Origin: an uncultured Desulfovibrio sp. | GTDB taxonomy: Bacteria; Desulfobacterota; Desulfovibrionia; Desulfovibrionales; Desulfovibrionaceae | Assembly (NCBI GenBank): GCA_913060505.1 | Contig: CAJXRQ010000003.1 | Span: 62,001 to 126,000, forward strand | Reading direction: 5' to 3' | Length of the DNA: 64,000 nucleotides | The notes under the pieces: generated by a model | What the model saw: the letters and a program-made list of their open reading frames with translations, nothing else | What the model was told of the DNA's origin: nothing | Database searches by the model: none | Made by a program: the position numbers and the translations under genes | In this document: positions 34,058-44,093 of the stretch, piece by piece | How the letters are laid out: each line of letters begins with the position of its first letter | How positions within the stretch are numbered: the first letter of the stretch is position 1

Positions 34058-34275
34058 ATATCAAAACAGACAAATCCGACTCTTCATGCCATCATAACGC
34101 CCCAAAATCCTCTCAAAATCAAAAATCGCCTTCGCGATATTTGTAAACGAAAAGTAAAACGTACTGGATTCTTTGCCGCTCCTGCTGTAGTCTAGAATTT
34201 CTCTAGCACCTTTCGTGGCGCGCGAGAAAGCCCGTTATCATCATTAATAATTACAAATAGATAAAGAGGTTAGTC

Positions 34276-36516
34276 ATGGCAGGCACTCCCATGCCCAAAA
34301 AGCTCCCCGAGCCGATCATCAACGAAAACGCAAAGATAGTACTCCAACGCCGATACCTGCGCAAAGACTTGCAAGGCACCCCCTATGAAACCTGCAAGGA
34401 ACTGTTCTGGCGAGTCGCATCGAGCATTGCTACAGAAGAAAAAAAATATGCGGATTCCACCTACAAGGTTTCACAACTGGCTCGGGATTTCTACGACCTG
34501 ATGACCTCATACCGTTTCCTGCCCAACTCCCCCACGCTCATGAACGCCGGCACAGACCTGGGCCAACTGGCGGCCTGCTTCGTTCTGCCCGTGGAGGACT
34601 CCATTGAAGGCATCTTTGACGCAGTCAAACATGCAGCCATGATCCATAAATCCGGCGGCGGAACCGGGTTTTCCTTTTCGCGACTGCGGCCCAAGGACTC
34701 TGTGGTGGGCTCCACCGGCGGCGTGGCCTCCGGCCCCCTTTCGTTCCTGCGCATTTTCAACTGCGCTACCGAGCAGATCAAACAGGGCGGAACCCGGCGC
34801 GGAGCCAACATGGGCATTCTGCGCATCGACCACCCGGACATCATGGAATTCATCAAGGCCAAGGAACGTGACGGCGAGCTGAACAACTTCAACCTTTCCG
34901 TGGGGCTGACCGAACCTTTCATGCAGGCCGTGGAAAAAGGCGAAGATTACGAGCTGGTAAACCCCAAGGACGACTCGGCGGCAGGAACGCTTAACGCACG
35001 CGAAGTGTTCGGCATACTGGTACAAAAGGCATGGGAATCCGGCGATCCGGGCATGGTTTTCCTGGACCGCATCAACCGTGACAACCCCACGCCTACACAG
35101 GGTGAAATGGAATCCACCAACCCCTGTGGCGAGCAACCTCTGCTGCCCTACGAAGCGTGCAACCTCGGATCCATCAACCTCGGCAAAATTTACGCAGCCG
35201 GGAAAAACGGCCATGACAGCGAAATCGACTGGGATGAACTCAAACGCATCGTGCACCTTGCCGTTCGTTTCCTCGACAACGTCATCGACGCTTCCAACTA
35301 CCCCCTGCCCCAAATAACCGAGACCGTGGGCCGCAACCGCAAAATCGGATTGGGTGTCATGGGCTGGGCCGATCTGCTTTTCCAGATGGAAATCCCCTAC
35401 AACTCCCAAAAGGCCGTAGATTTGGCCGAACGGGTCATGAAATTCATTCAGGACGAAGCCCGGTCCGCTTCGAAACAGTTGGCCAAGGAGCGCGGTCCGT
35501 TCCCTGGGTATGAAGAATCCATATTCGGCAAGGCCAACCTCGGCCCCTACCGCAACGCCACTACGACCACCATCGCCCCCACCGGAACCCTGTCCATCAT
35601 CGGCGGTTGTTCCTCCGGCGTGGAACCGCTCTTTGCTCTGAGCTTCGTGCGTCACGTCATGGACGGCGACAAGCTGGTGGAAACCAATCCCCATTTCGAG
35701 GCAGCCCTGAAACAGGCAGATGCTTACAGTGCCAAGCTCATGGAAGAAGTGGCCAAAAAAGGTTCCATCTCCTCCATGGATTTCCTGCCCATGAACGTGC
35801 GTAATATTTTTGTTACGGCCATGGACATCGAACCCATGTGGCACCTCAAAATGCAGGCGGCGTTCCAGAAATATACGGACAACGCGGTTTCCAAGACCGT
35901 GAACCTGCCCAACGAAGCCACGCAGGAAGACATATGGGAAATCTATTGGAAGGCCTATGAGTACGGATGCAAGGGCGTTACGGTCTACCGTGACGGATGC
36001 AAGGCTTCGCAAGTGCTGTGCACCGGAGACTCGGAAGACAAAATCGCCAAAAAGGACGACAGCATCGTCAAAGGACGCCCCGAAGTCATCTACGGCTTCA
36101 CACACAAGGTAGAAACCGGACTGGGCGTACTTTATCTCACTGTCAATGAAATGGACGGCAAACCCTTCGAGGTGTTCGCCACCATCGGCAAGTCCGGCCG
36201 TTCCATCACGGCCAAGGCCGAAGCCATCGGACGGCTGGTGTCCCTTGCCCTGCGTTCGGGCGTATCCGTGCGGGACATAGTGGCCCAGCTCAAAGGTATC
36301 GGCGGAGACAATCCCAAATTCATGAAAAAGCATCTGGTGCAATCCATTCCGGACGCAATCGCCTATGTGTTCGAATCCCGATACATGCAGGGAGAACAGG
36401 TCAGCGAGGGCGTCACGTCCCTGCAGCGGGAAAGCTGCCCGGACTGCGGCAGCGACCTCGTATTTGAAGAGGGTTGCCACATTTGCAAATCCTGCGGCTT
36501 CTCCAAGTGCGGCTAG
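34276..36516 (+). CDS. nrdJ: B12-dependent (class II) ribonucleotide reductase
   Basis: Reduces ribonucleotides to deoxyribonucleotides with adenosylcobalamin as radical source, needing no oxygen. 746 residues in one chain. Recognisable blocks are FLPNSPTLMNAGT, the substrate Cys region LAACFVLPVEDS, STNPCGEQPLLPYEACNLGSINL (active-site Asn-Cys-Glu), GCKGVTVYRDGC, and a C-terminal zinc ribbon CPDCGSDL...CKSCGFSKCG with redox Cys at the tail. AAAGAGG precedes the ATG. The 218-base upstream region was examined for a cobalamin riboswitch and none was seen. Confidence 0.97.
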   Translation: MAGTPMPKKLPEPIINENAKIVLQRRYLRKDLQGTPYETCKELFWRVASSIATEEKKYADSTYKVSQLARDFYDLMTSYRFLPNSPTLMNAGTDLGQLAACFVLPVEDSIEGIFDAVKHAAMIHKSGGGTGFSFSRLRPKDSVVGSTGGVASGPLSFLRIFNCATEQIKQGGTRRGANMGILRIDHPDIMEFIKAKERDGELNNFNLSVGLTEPFMQAVEKGEDYELVNPKDDSAAGTLNAREVFGILVQKAWESGDPGMVFLDRINRDNPTPTQGEMESTNPCGEQPLLPYEACNLGSINLGKIYAAGKNGHDSEIDWDELKRIVHLAVRFLDNVIDASNYPLPQITETVGRNRKIGLGVMGWADLLFQMEIPYNSQKAVDLAERVMKFIQDEARSASKQLAKERGPFPGYEESIFGKANLGPYRNATTTTIAPTGTLSIIGGCSSGVEPLFALSFVRHVMDGDKLVETNPHFEAALKQADAYSAKLMEEVAKKGSISSMDFLPMNVRNIFVTAMDIEPMWHLKMQAAFQKYTDNAVSKTVNLPNEATQEDIWEIYWKAYEYGCKGVTVYRDGCKASQVLCTGDSEDKIAKKDDSIVKGRPEVIYGFTHKVETGLGVLYLTVNEMDGKPFEVFATIGKSGRSITAKAEAIGRLVSLALRSGVSVRDIVAQLKGIGGDNPKFMKKHLVQSIPDAIAYVFESRYMQGEQVSEGVTSLQRESCPDCGSDLVFEEGCHICKSCGFSKCG

Positions 36517-36546
36517 GCTGACATCCCATTCATTCGCAAAAGCACA

Positions 36547-36583
36547 ACGGGACTGCGGTTTTCACAGCGGTCCCGTTTTTTTT
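36547..36583 (+). terminator. Terminator of nrdJ
   Basis: Stem ACGGGAC/GTCCCGT followed by eight T. Confidence 0.88.
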
Positions 36584-36639
36584 ATGCATCAAGCCAAAAA
36601 AAATTTCAAAGCGAAGTAACCGTTTTCCATTCCAGGACG

Positions 36640-36782
36640 ACTAATGGCGTATGGACAACAGGCCGTCTGCCTGTTGGTCCTCCGTATAGTTCAACGCCCT
36701 TTTCGGCAGCTCCCTTGAGATATACCTCATCCTGTGTGGGAGCATGGTCGAAGCCGCACCTTTCGGGGTGCGGCATTTTTTT
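36640..36782 (+). ncRNA. Candidate small RNA with its own terminator
   Basis: Between nrdJ's terminator and the chemoreceptor's terminator lies a 140-base stretch with three ordered hairpins: GGAC-AACAGGC/GCCTGTT-G-GTCC (36652-36681), AGCTCCC/GGGAGC (about 36708-36743) and a terminator GCCGCACC-tttc-g-GGTGCGGC plus seven T (36753-36782) on the plus strand. No gene on this strand needs that terminator because nrdJ already ends at 36583. No open reading frame is convincing. Family not recognised. Confidence 0.4.
36753..36782 (+). terminator. Orphan plus-strand terminator
   Basis: Eight-base GC-rich stem with a short TTTCGG-type loop and T7 tail; ends the candidate small RNA. Confidence 0.85.
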
Positions 36783-36791
36783 ATGCGCCAC

Positions 36792-36822
36792 AAAAAAAAG
36801 ACGCCGACAAGGTTGCGGCGTC
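36792..36822 (-). terminator. Terminator of the first tandem chemoreceptor gene
   Basis: Stem GACGCCG/CGGCGTC followed on the minus strand by eight T. Confidence 0.88.
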
Positions 36823-36848
36823 CTTTCTTTTTTCTTTTGAGTGGACAA

Positions 36849-38936
36849 TCAGGCCTGGAACGATTTCACCATACCGGAAAGCTCTTCCGCCTGCGATGCA
36901 AGACGTTCAAGAGCCTGCTCCGTTTCCAGTGCAGCCCGTTCCGTTTCCACGGCAATATTATTGATCTTGTCGATGGACTGATTGATTTCCTCACTGGCCG
37001 AGGACTGTTGTTCGGCTGCTGTGGCGATGCCCTGAATACGCTCGGCGGACAATTCCGTAACGGCCACGATCTCCTGAAGCATGGAACCGGAGGTATTGGA
37101 CAAATCCGTGGCTGTGGATAAATCGAGAACTGTCCGTTCCATGGCTTTCACGTTACGGTCTGCAGCCGCCTGAATGGCCTCAATGGAATCGCCCACTTCC
37201 TTGGTGGCGGTCATGGTTTTTTCCGCCAACTTGCGCACTTCGTCCGCAACCACGGCAAAACCGCGGCCGGCGTCACCTGCCCGCGCCGCCTCAATGGCCG
37301 CATTCAAAGCCAGCAGGTTTGTCTGGTCCGCGATATCGGTAATCACACCCATGATGTTACCGATGCCGCGAGCCTGCGTTTCAAGCTCGTCCATGTTTGT
37401 CCGCAAATGGTCAGCCTGCCCCTGAATGGAATTGATGGCAGCCACCGACTGATTAACGACATCCGCGCCGTCCATGGCCTTGGTCTTGGCGTCCTGCCCC
37501 TGTTCAGCGGCCTCCCCGGCATTTCTGGCCACTTCCAGCACAGTGGCGTTCATCTCTTCCATGGCTGTTGCCGTGCCCTGAATACGCTCGCGCTGGACAT
37601 TGGTTCCTTCACTGATTTCATGAGCCTTGGCGTTGATGGCCTCGGTGATACCATTGATTTCGCGAACCACGGTTTCAAGCTGCCGCCCGGCTTCCACCAT
37701 GCCTTCAGCCCGCGCACGTTCGGCACGATTCCGGGCCTCGTCCGCTTCCAGCATGGCCTGTTCGGCAGCGTGGGCCTTGTCTTCCGCCTCTTCGGTCTTG
37801 ACCGTAATCTCGCGCATGTTGTTTTCCAGTGTGCCTGACATGTCGTTGAGCGCCTCGAAGATGTGTCCGATCTCGTCCTGACGGGTATTTTCCATACGGG
37901 TATCATAATGGCCGTCGCGAATAAGGCCCAACAATTCCACCACCCGGCGAAGCGGTCGAACCGCCAGCTTGTCCATGAAGAACCAGATAAATGCGCAAAT
38001 GACGATGAGACTGAGTACGAATACGATGCCCAGACTGGTCATGGTTTTGTACACCGGCGCCATGATTTCGGCTTTTTCGATAACTCCCACGAGTTTCCAG
38101 CCGAGAACAGGAGAGGTAAACACCACACCCACACGTTCCTTGCCGTCCAACATGGTGTTCACCACCCCGGCCTCTTGGGCAAAAAACTGCTTGTAGGCCG
38201 GCGCATTCAGTTCGGAAACATTCTTGAACGCGGTTTCAACGTCCGCAGGGTTGGCAATGATCACGCCATCATTCTGGATCAGCATCACATAACCGGCTTC
38301 GCCAAGCCGTATCCGTCCGATACGATCGGTAATTTCGCCCAAAGAAATGTCCATGGCCGCAACACCGTATACGGAACCGTTGTGAATTATGGCCCTGGCC
38401 GTACTGACCATGGTATCCCCCGTGGCGGACACGTAAGCGGTGGAAAGGGTCGTTTTGTCAGGGGCCGCCAGGCCGTCCTTGTACCATGACCGCTGGCGAG
38501 GATCATATCCTGCGGGCAAAAGTTCCGGCCGGGCCGCAATGAACGCTCCCTGCCGGGTTCCAATGTAGCAATCAACATATGCTTTGTGGCTGGCAAGTAT
38601 CAGCCTGTAAAATTCCTGCAAGTCCTTGCCCACGAGATCGCCGGGAACAGCATCCTTCGTGGGAACGACTGTGTCGACAAGAAAATTGGTGGTTATCTGG
38701 TCCGCATTTATCGTACGGCCGTCCATTGCAGCCATGACTGTATTTTTCTTTGCTTCATCTATGAACAGCGTTATTGCCGAGTCCACCTGCCGCAATTCCT
38801 TGGAAATTGCATGTATGGACATTTTTCGCGAAAAATCGTGTACGTCGTGCGCCGTTCTCATGAATATAATGCCGAAAACCAAAACAATCGGCACCAAAAG
38901 ACCGGACATGATTTTGAGTTTGATGGATATGTTCAT
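36849..38936 (-). CDS. Methyl-accepting chemotaxis protein with dCache sensor (copy 1)
   Basis: Membrane chemoreceptor of 695 residues. TM1 at about 8-28; periplasmic dCache_1 domain (30-285) with [29 protein letters not shown] and [14 protein letters not shown]2 at about 293-315; HAMP; a long Ala/Glu/Arg coiled coil (380-430); and the signalling hairpin (about 440-690) with the tip [44 protein letters not shown]. No C-terminal CheR-binding pentapeptide is seen. It is a tandem paralogue of the next gene, nearly identical over the signalling part. Confidence 0.95.
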   Translation of the reverse strand: MNISIKLKIMSGLLVPIVLVFGIIFMRTAHDVHDFSRKMSIHAISKELRQVDSAITLFIDEAKKNTVMAAMDGRTINADQITTNFLVDTVVPTKDAVPGDLVGKDLQEFYRLILASHKAYVDCYIGTRQGAFIAARPELLPAGYDPRQRSWYKDGLAAPDKTTLSTAYVSATGDTMVSTARAIIHNGSVYGVAAMDISLGEITDRIGRIRLGEAGYVMLIQNDGVIIANPADVETAFKNVSELNAPAYKQFFAQEAGVVNTMLDGKERVGVVFTSPVLGWKLVGVIEKAEIMAPVYKTMTSLGIVFVLSLIVICAFIWFFMDKLAVRPLRRVVELLGLIRDGHYDTRMENTRQDEIGHIFEALNDMSGTLENNMREITVKTEEAEDKAHAAEQAMLEADEARNRAERARAEGMVEAGRQLETVVREINGITEAINAKAHEISEGTNVQRERIQGTATAMEEMNATVLEVARNAGEAAEQGQDAKTKAMDGADVVNQSVAAINSIQGQADHLRTNMDELETQARGIGNIMGVITDIADQTNLLALNAAIEAARAGDAGRGFAVVADEVRKLAEKTMTATKEVGDSIEAIQAAADRNVKAMERTVLDLSTATDLSNTSGSMLQEIVAVTELSAERIQGIATAAEQQSSASEEINQSIDKINNIAVETERAALETEQALERLASQAEELSGMVKSFQA

Positions 38937-39255
38937 TTATGTACTCCAGCGTTTTTATTTGGGGAAAAAAATCCCCATCCCCTTTTCTGCTTTGCCCTCC
39001 AGCACATAACGTCAGCTTTCCCCGAAAGGGCAAAACCCTCCTTCCTCGCTGCAAACAGCCAACAATGCCGACCACAACGGAATAAACAAACAAGTTTTAA
39101 AAATACACATCACGTATATGCAAAGCCGTACATGAATCCCCAGAACAAGGCCAATAATTTTTTTGCACTTTGCGAACGGAAGTCTCAATACTGAACAAAA
39201 AAGGGGTGCCACCCATTGGTGGCTCCCCTGATTCATCGTTTTATTGCAAGCAGAA
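38937..39255. other. Region between the tandem chemoreceptor genes
   Basis: No gene seen. It holds the terminator of the upstream receptor gene (39197-39228) and must hold the promoter of the downstream one on the minus strand; I found no convincing sigma-28 or sigma-70 box. Confidence 0.4.
39197..39228 (-). terminator. Terminator of the second tandem chemoreceptor gene
   Basis: Stem GGGGTGCCACC/GGTGGC-t-CCCC followed on the minus strand by six T. Confidence 0.85.
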
Positions 39256-41346
39256 TCAGCCGTTTCGGAACGACTTCACCATGTCGGAAAGCCTTTCGGC
39301 CTGCGCGGCAAGACGCTCAAGCGCCTGCTCCGTTTCCAGCGCAGCCTGCTCGGTTTCCACGGCAATGCCGTTGATCTCGTCAATGGACTGGTTGATTTCC
39401 TCACTGGCCGAGGACTGCTGCTCGGCAGCCGTGGCAATGCCCTGAATCCGCTCTGCGGACATTTCCGTCCCCATCACGATCTCCTGCAGCACGCCACCGG
39501 AGGTATTGGACAAATCCGTGGCCGTGGACAAATCCGCAACAGCGGCTTCCATGGCCTTTACGTTGTGGTCTGCGGCGGTCTGGATGGCCTCAATCGAATC
39601 GCCCACTTCCTTGGTTGCAGTCATCGTTTTTTCGGCCAGCTTGCGCACCTCATCCGCAACCACGGCAAAACCCCGCCCGGCTTCACCGGCACGCGCAGCC
39701 TCAATGGCCGCATTCAAAGCCAGCAGGTTTGTCTGGTCCGCGATATCAGTAATCACGCCCATGATGTTGCCGATGCCGCGAGCCTGCGTTTCAAGCTCGT
39801 CCATGTTTGTCCGCAGATGGTCAGCCTGCCCCTGAATGGAATTGATGGCAGCCACCGACTGGTTGACAACATCCGCGCCGTCCATGGCCTTGGTCTTGGC
39901 TTCCTGCCCCTGTTCAGCGGCCTCCCCGGCATTTCTGGCCACTTCCAGCACAGTGGCGTTCATCTCTTCCATGGCCGTTGCCGTACCCTGGATACGCTCG
40001 CGCTGGACGTTGGTTCCTCCGCTAATTTCATGGGCCTTGGCGTTGATTTCCTCGGTAATGCCATTGATCTCATGTACCACGGCTTCAAGCTGCTGACCGG
40101 CTTCCATCATGCCTTCCGACCGGGCTCGCTCCGCACGTTCCCGAGCCTCACCTGCTTCCTGCATGGCCTTTTCGGCGGCGTTGGCCTTGTTCTCGGCCTC
40201 TTCCGTCTTGGCCGTTATTTCGTGCATGTTGCTTTCCAGCTTGCCGGACATCTCATTGAGCGCTTCGAAAATGTGACCGATTTCATCGTTCCTGTTGTTA
40301 TCGACATGCGTGTCGTATTGTCCGTCACGAATGAAACCGAGCAATTCCACAACACGCCTGAGCGGACGTACCACAACATTCTCGACAAATATCCAGACAA
40401 AGGCACAGATAACGATAAGGCTGATGACGAACACAAGAGCCAGATTGGTCATGGTTTCATATACAGGAGCCATGATTTCGGCCTTTTCGATAATGCCCAC
40501 AAACTTCCAGCCCAACCCAGGGGAAGTATGCACAACACCGACGCGGTCCGAACCGCTCAACACGGCATCCACAGCCCCTTTGTCCTGTTCGAAAAACCGC
40601 CTGTACGCTGGTTTGTTGATATCGTTTACGTTTTTAAACAGGGTAGCCTTGTCTCCCGGATTGGCGATGACAACACCGTCATCCTGAATAACCATGACAT
40701 GACCGCGTTCGCCCAGGCGGATTTCATCCAACTGCTTGGTGATTTGGCCCAAAGAAATGTCCATGGCCGTGACCCCATACAAGGTGCCGTCATGCACAAC
40801 AGCCTTGCTGGTGCTGATCATGGCTTCGCCGATGGTTCCCATGTAGGCCTTGGAGATGACCGTCCTGTCCGGTGATGCCAAAGCATCCTTGTACCACGGG
40901 CGCTGGCGGGGGTCATACCCGGCGGGCATGGTATCGTCGCCGCTGATCACAAAGGCCCCTTGCCGCGTGCCGATATAGCAATCGACATACGCCTTGTGAT
41001 TTCGCAAAATCAGCCGATAAAACGTCCGCAACTGTTTTCCCAACGCATCTCCCGGGAAAACCTCATTGGATGCGCGTTTGGTCGGAGAAAGAAAATTGGT
41101 CTGGATTTCATCCGCACGTTCCGTACGCCTGTCTTCCGCAAGCATGGCTGTATTCATGCGGGCTTCATCCATAAACAAAGTCAAGGTATCATCAATATGT
41201 GACAATTCCTTTTCAATGGCATGGACCGACATATCCCGGGAATGGCGATAAACGTCATATGCCGTAATAGTGAAAATCACGGCAAAAGCGAAAGAAATAG
41301 GAACGATAAAACCTGCGAGGATTTTCAATTTAATGGAAATCTTCAT
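39256..41346 (-). CDS. Methyl-accepting chemotaxis protein with dCache sensor (copy 2)
   Basis: A 696-residue chemoreceptor with the same plan as the 36849-38936 gene: TM1, dCache_1 sensor ([41 protein letters not shown]), TM2, HAMP, long coiled coil and signalling tip. The sensor halves differ noticeably (for example DDTMPAG against PELLPAG before the Arg-Trp-Tyr ligand region), while the signalling halves are almost the same even in DNA. The pair probably arose by duplication and then diverged in ligand choice, perhaps with gene conversion keeping the 3' halves alike. Confidence 0.95.
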   Translation of the reverse strand: MKISIKLKILAGFIVPISFAFAVIFTITAYDVYRHSRDMSVHAIEKELSHIDDTLTLFMDEARMNTAMLAEDRRTERADEIQTNFLSPTKRASNEVFPGDALGKQLRTFYRLILRNHKAYVDCYIGTRQGAFVISGDDTMPAGYDPRQRPWYKDALASPDRTVISKAYMGTIGEAMISTSKAVVHDGTLYGVTAMDISLGQITKQLDEIRLGERGHVMVIQDDGVVIANPGDKATLFKNVNDINKPAYRRFFEQDKGAVDAVLSGSDRVGVVHTSPGLGWKFVGIIEKAEIMAPVYETMTNLALVFVISLIVICAFVWIFVENVVVRPLRRVVELLGFIRDGQYDTHVDNNRNDEIGHIFEALNEMSGKLESNMHEITAKTEEAENKANAAEKAMQEAGEARERAERARSEGMMEAGQQLEAVVHEINGITEEINAKAHEISGGTNVQRERIQGTATAMEEMNATVLEVARNAGEAAEQGQEAKTKAMDGADVVNQSVAAINSIQGQADHLRTNMDELETQARGIGNIMGVITDIADQTNLLALNAAIEAARAGEAGRGFAVVADEVRKLAEKTMTATKEVGDSIEAIQTAADHNVKAMEAAVADLSTATDLSNTSGGVLQEIVMGTEMSAERIQGIATAAEQQSSASEEINQSIDEINGIAVETEQAALETEQALERLAAQAERLSDMVKSFRNG

Positions 41347-41573
41347 TTATACCCCTTTTTTTTTTCCGCTGTGCTGTTTCCAGACAAGCACAGCCCCCAG
41401 CATAAAAGGCCTCCCCACAGAGGCCGGGACGCGGTCCCCCACAAAAAATTTGCGCCTGCGTTCACACGCTGTCAAGGTCATAATCTTTTCCTCAAAAAAC
41501 CCTGCCGTTTGCCAAAAACATCCGAACCGAAATTCCCGGTTTATGCTGACTGCAAACCTGCAAGGAGGCAGTC

Positions 41574-41831
41574 ATGAACAAACAGAGCAGGCAGAGGCAA
41601 TGGATCAGATACGAAGACGGCTCCTACGAACCGGTTCGCATGAGTGGCGACATCCTTAACAAAAAAAGGGGATCAGGCATACCCCTTTGGTGGATCATGG
41701 ACATGCCAAAGAACTGGATGCCCCAGCACAATGGCTACATTTACACCAGCAATCACCCCAGCGGGGCCTTGAGTCGCCGTTTTGACGAAAACACAGCAGA
41801 CCTGTTTACCAAAAAGGCTTCTTTGCCATGA
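41574..41831 (+). CDS. Small hypothetical protein
   Basis: An 85-residue soluble protein rich in aromatic and basic residues (IRYEDGSYEPVRM, IPLWWIMDMPKNWMP). Not recognised. AAGGAGG lies seven bases before the ATG. It ends about 80 bases before the sugar-isomerase-like gene, possibly co-transcribed. Confidence 0.65.
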   Translation: MNKQSRQRQWIRYEDGSYEPVRMSGDILNKKRGSGIPLWWIMDMPKNWMPQHNGYIYTSNHPSGALSRRFDENTADLFTKKASLP

Positions 41832-41913
41832 ACGCATCACCATTCACCGAAACTGGGCGACCTCCCCCCGAAATTCTCATTGCACAGGCCGCCATTTGCC
41901 GCATGATGGCAAC

Positions 41914-42711
41914 ATGAACGCACCGGACACCAGCCCGACCCTGTTGCTCTCCACAGGGAGCCTGTTCCATTTGCCGCTTCCCCTTGTGGCGCATTTGGCT
42001 ACAGGCTCCGGTTTTGGCGGTCTCGAACTCATCGTCAACGATCCGGGGCTACAGCCGGGACCGGCCATGGAGGCGGTGGACACCGTTTGCCCCGTACGCA
42101 GCCTGCACGCCCCATTCCGGCAATGGTCCCGATGGGGCGGACACCTGAATTCGTGGAAAGCGACCACAACGCTCGCCAACGCCCTGCCCCAATGCGATCA
42201 CATAACCCTGCATCCGCCCACAGACAGGCTCTCAACCATGATTCAGAACCGTTGGTTCACCCGCGCCCACGATCTTTCCCTGTTGCTGGATGCCAAAGGA
42301 CGGCTCAGATATTCGTTGGAAAATCTGCCGTGGGCACAGGCCCCGCCGTTCGGCCGGGACGAATTGGACAAGCTTGTGGCCCAATGCCGCAAAAAAAACG
42401 TGGGCATGACCTTTGATGTCTGTCACATGGGAGTAAGCGGATACAACGTGCTTACTGCACTGGACAGGATTCCTGTCGAAATGATTTACAACGTGCATTT
42501 TTCCGATGCACGGGCCTATCGCGAACACATGGCTCCGGGAACCGGAGATCTTCCTCTTGACGACTTTCTTGTCCGGCTGGGCAGCCGGGGCTATGCGGGG
42601 CATCTGACGCTGGAGCTGGAACCAGCGGCTTTTCCCGAACAGGAAACGGACATTGAAACCATGCTCAAGGCCATTCGCGTTCACATGGAAACCGTCGTGT
42701 GCCAGCACTGA
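41914..42711 (+). CDS. Sugar phosphate isomerase/epimerase-like TIM-barrel protein
   Basis: A 265-residue protein of the xylose-isomerase-like TIM-barrel superfamily (AP_endonuc_2). Features include LATGSGFGGLELIV, the strand-end Glu in SLENLPWAQ, His in TFDVCHMGVSGYN, VHFSDARAYREHMAPGTGDLP and LTLELEP: together the usual His/Glu/Asp metal ligands. Substrate unknown. The frame is open from 41782, but homology and length suggest the ATG at 41914. It ends before a shared hairpin terminator. Confidence 0.75.
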   Translation: MNAPDTSPTLLLSTGSLFHLPLPLVAHLATGSGFGGLELIVNDPGLQPGPAMEAVDTVCPVRSLHAPFRQWSRWGGHLNSWKATTTLANALPQCDHITLHPPTDRLSTMIQNRWFTRAHDLSLLLDAKGRLRYSLENLPWAQAPPFGRDELDKLVAQCRKKNVGMTFDVCHMGVSGYNVLTALDRIPVEMIYNVHFSDARAYREHMAPGTGDLPLDDFLVRLGSRGYAGHLTLELEPAAFPEQETDIETMLKAIRVHMETVVCQH

Positions 42712-42740
42712 CGACTCCCACTTCCCCGGCACAGCAAAAC

Positions 42741-42772
42741 AAAAAAGCCCACAACCGTAAGGCTGCAGGCTT
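42741..42772. terminator. Shared terminator between convergent genes
   Basis: Imperfect stem AAGCCcaCAaCC/GGctGcaGGCTT with A-run on one side (T6 for the minus-strand ChaN-PDZ gene) and TTCTTC on the other. Better for the minus strand. Confidence 0.6.
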
Positions 42773-42794
42773 CTTCAGAATTTCAACGCGAAGC

Positions 42795-44087
42795 TTACGG
42801 CGCGGCAGATTCGTCCGGCGATGCGGAGCCTTCAGGGTCTGTTTTTGAAGAAGCAGGGGGTGTGGCTTGCGGCTTCATACCTTTGACAAGCGGCTTGGTA
42901 CGTTCAGTACGCAACATGCCCACATTCACGGCGATACTATCATCGCCCCGGCGCACAACAAAAACCAACGGTTTCTTGTTGTCATGAGCGCGTACTCCCG
43001 CCAGATGAATATCCCGCAGGGAATCCAGAGCAACACCGTTGGCCTCCTTCAAAATATCTCCGGGGCGTAAACCGGCCTTATCCGCACGGGAACTGCGTGA
43101 GACCGATTTGACCACAACGCCGCGTTCAAGCACCATGAGCAGCATTCCCATGCGCGAACGGTACTGATCCGGACTGTAGAAAAAAGCGTCTGCCCGTTGC
43201 GCATCAAAGGGCTCGCCCCGCCACGGCATAATAGAAAAAATCCTGGCGTTCGGGTCCAACAGCCGTATCCGTCGCTCAATGCCCCAGCCGTTTTCCACAT
43301 GGCCGCTCCCGGCAATAACCAGAACAGGCCAGTTAAAACGGGTTCGCAGGGCCACAGCCTCCTCGGCCATCTTGCTGTCCCATACGGACTGCACGGTCAC
43401 GAACCGTTCCCACTGGGTAGCGTTGTCCGCATCAAGCTCCTGATGCATGCCCATGACCTCGCGCAGGGAATCCAGCTGTTTTTCCAAAGGACGGATGATA
43501 CGCCCCGGCATCAGATCGCGCTGGTCCTCGTTCAAGGCTTCCAATCCATTGCGGCCGATGGTTCGCGCCACATCCGGCGACACGTTCAGGGCTGCCACAG
43601 GGAGGCTGTCCTTTTGCGCCAGTTCGAAAAGGCCACGAAACAGGGCAAAGGGGAATCCCCAGCGATTTTTCCAGTCCAGTTCCTGAGGCAGTTCATCCAC
43701 GGGAACAAGGCCCTCGGCAAAATCGTCCAGCACAGGATTCTTGTCTACCGCAACCATCTCCAACCCGACCGCAAGGGGATTGTCTCCAGCGCACAGCGCC
43801 TCGGCAAGCTGTTGCTGGATCTTGTGATCCAGCGGATTCCTGTGTCCTTCGCCCACAAGAATATAATTGGCGCCCCGCGCTGCATCCGCAACTTGTTCCA
43901 AGGTCATGGCGTCACCCGAACAACCCAGAAAATCGCCAGGGTCCGGCAAAAACGTCACGGCCATGGGTTCAGGATCCACCGTCACCGCTGCCGTGCGCGG
44001 CGTGCAGGCGCATGCGCAGGCAAGAGCGAACAGAAGAAGCAGAAAGGGGAATATACATTTGAAGCGATGTAACGATTTCCTCTGCAT
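42795..44087 (-). CDS. ChaN/Tiki-fold (DUF399) protein fused to a PDZ domain, probable lipoprotein
   Basis: Exported 430-residue protein. A hydrophobic signal (about 8-27) ends in an alternating Ala-Cys stretch (ACACAC) that probably contains the lipidated Cys. Residues 70-300 form a ChaN/Tiki-type domain: NYILVGEGHRNPLDHKIQ, GLEMVAVD, LDWKNRWGF, and VIAGSGHVENGWGI, giving the two His/Glu pairs of the EreA/TraB/ChaN superfamily. Residues 320-410 are a PDZ domain (MVLERGVVVKSVSRSSRADKAGLRPGD split near 335, then ILKEANG). ChaN binds haem in Campylobacter; substrate here is unknown. Tail is Pro/Ser/Thr-rich. Confidence 0.82.
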   Translation of the reverse strand: MQRKSLHRFKCIFPFLLLLFALACACACTPRTAAVTVDPEPMAVTFLPDPGDFLGCSGDAMTLEQVADAARGANYILVGEGHRNPLDHKIQQQLAEALCAGDNPLAVGLEMVAVDKNPVLDDFAEGLVPVDELPQELDWKNRWGFPFALFRGLFELAQKDSLPVAALNVSPDVARTIGRNGLEALNEDQRDLMPGRIIRPLEKQLDSLREVMGMHQELDADNATQWERFVTVQSVWDSKMAEEAVALRTRFNWPVLVIAGSGHVENGWGIERRIRLLDPNARIFSIMPWRGEPFDAQRADAFFYSPDQYRSRMGMLLMVLERGVVVKSVSRSSRADKAGLRPGDILKEANGVALDSLRDIHLAGVRAHDNKKPLVFVVRRGDDSIAVNVGMLRTERTKPLVKGMKPQATPPASSKTDPEGSASPDESAAP

Positions 44088-44093
44088 GAGGCT

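Noticed and set aside
34058-34275. Cobalamin riboswitch or NrdR boxes before the B12-dependent reductase
   Set aside because: Read through the leader; none of the conserved blocks is present.
34507-36480. Long minus-strand open frame of 657 codons opposite nrdJ
   Set aside because: It is a shadow of the GC-rich nrdJ gene, with no family motif, and nrdJ is certain.
39244-40875. Plus-strand frame of 543 codons opposite the second dCache chemoreceptor
   Set aside because: Mirror of a repetitive coiled-coil gene; the composition (many Gly, Phe, His) is that of antisense reading.
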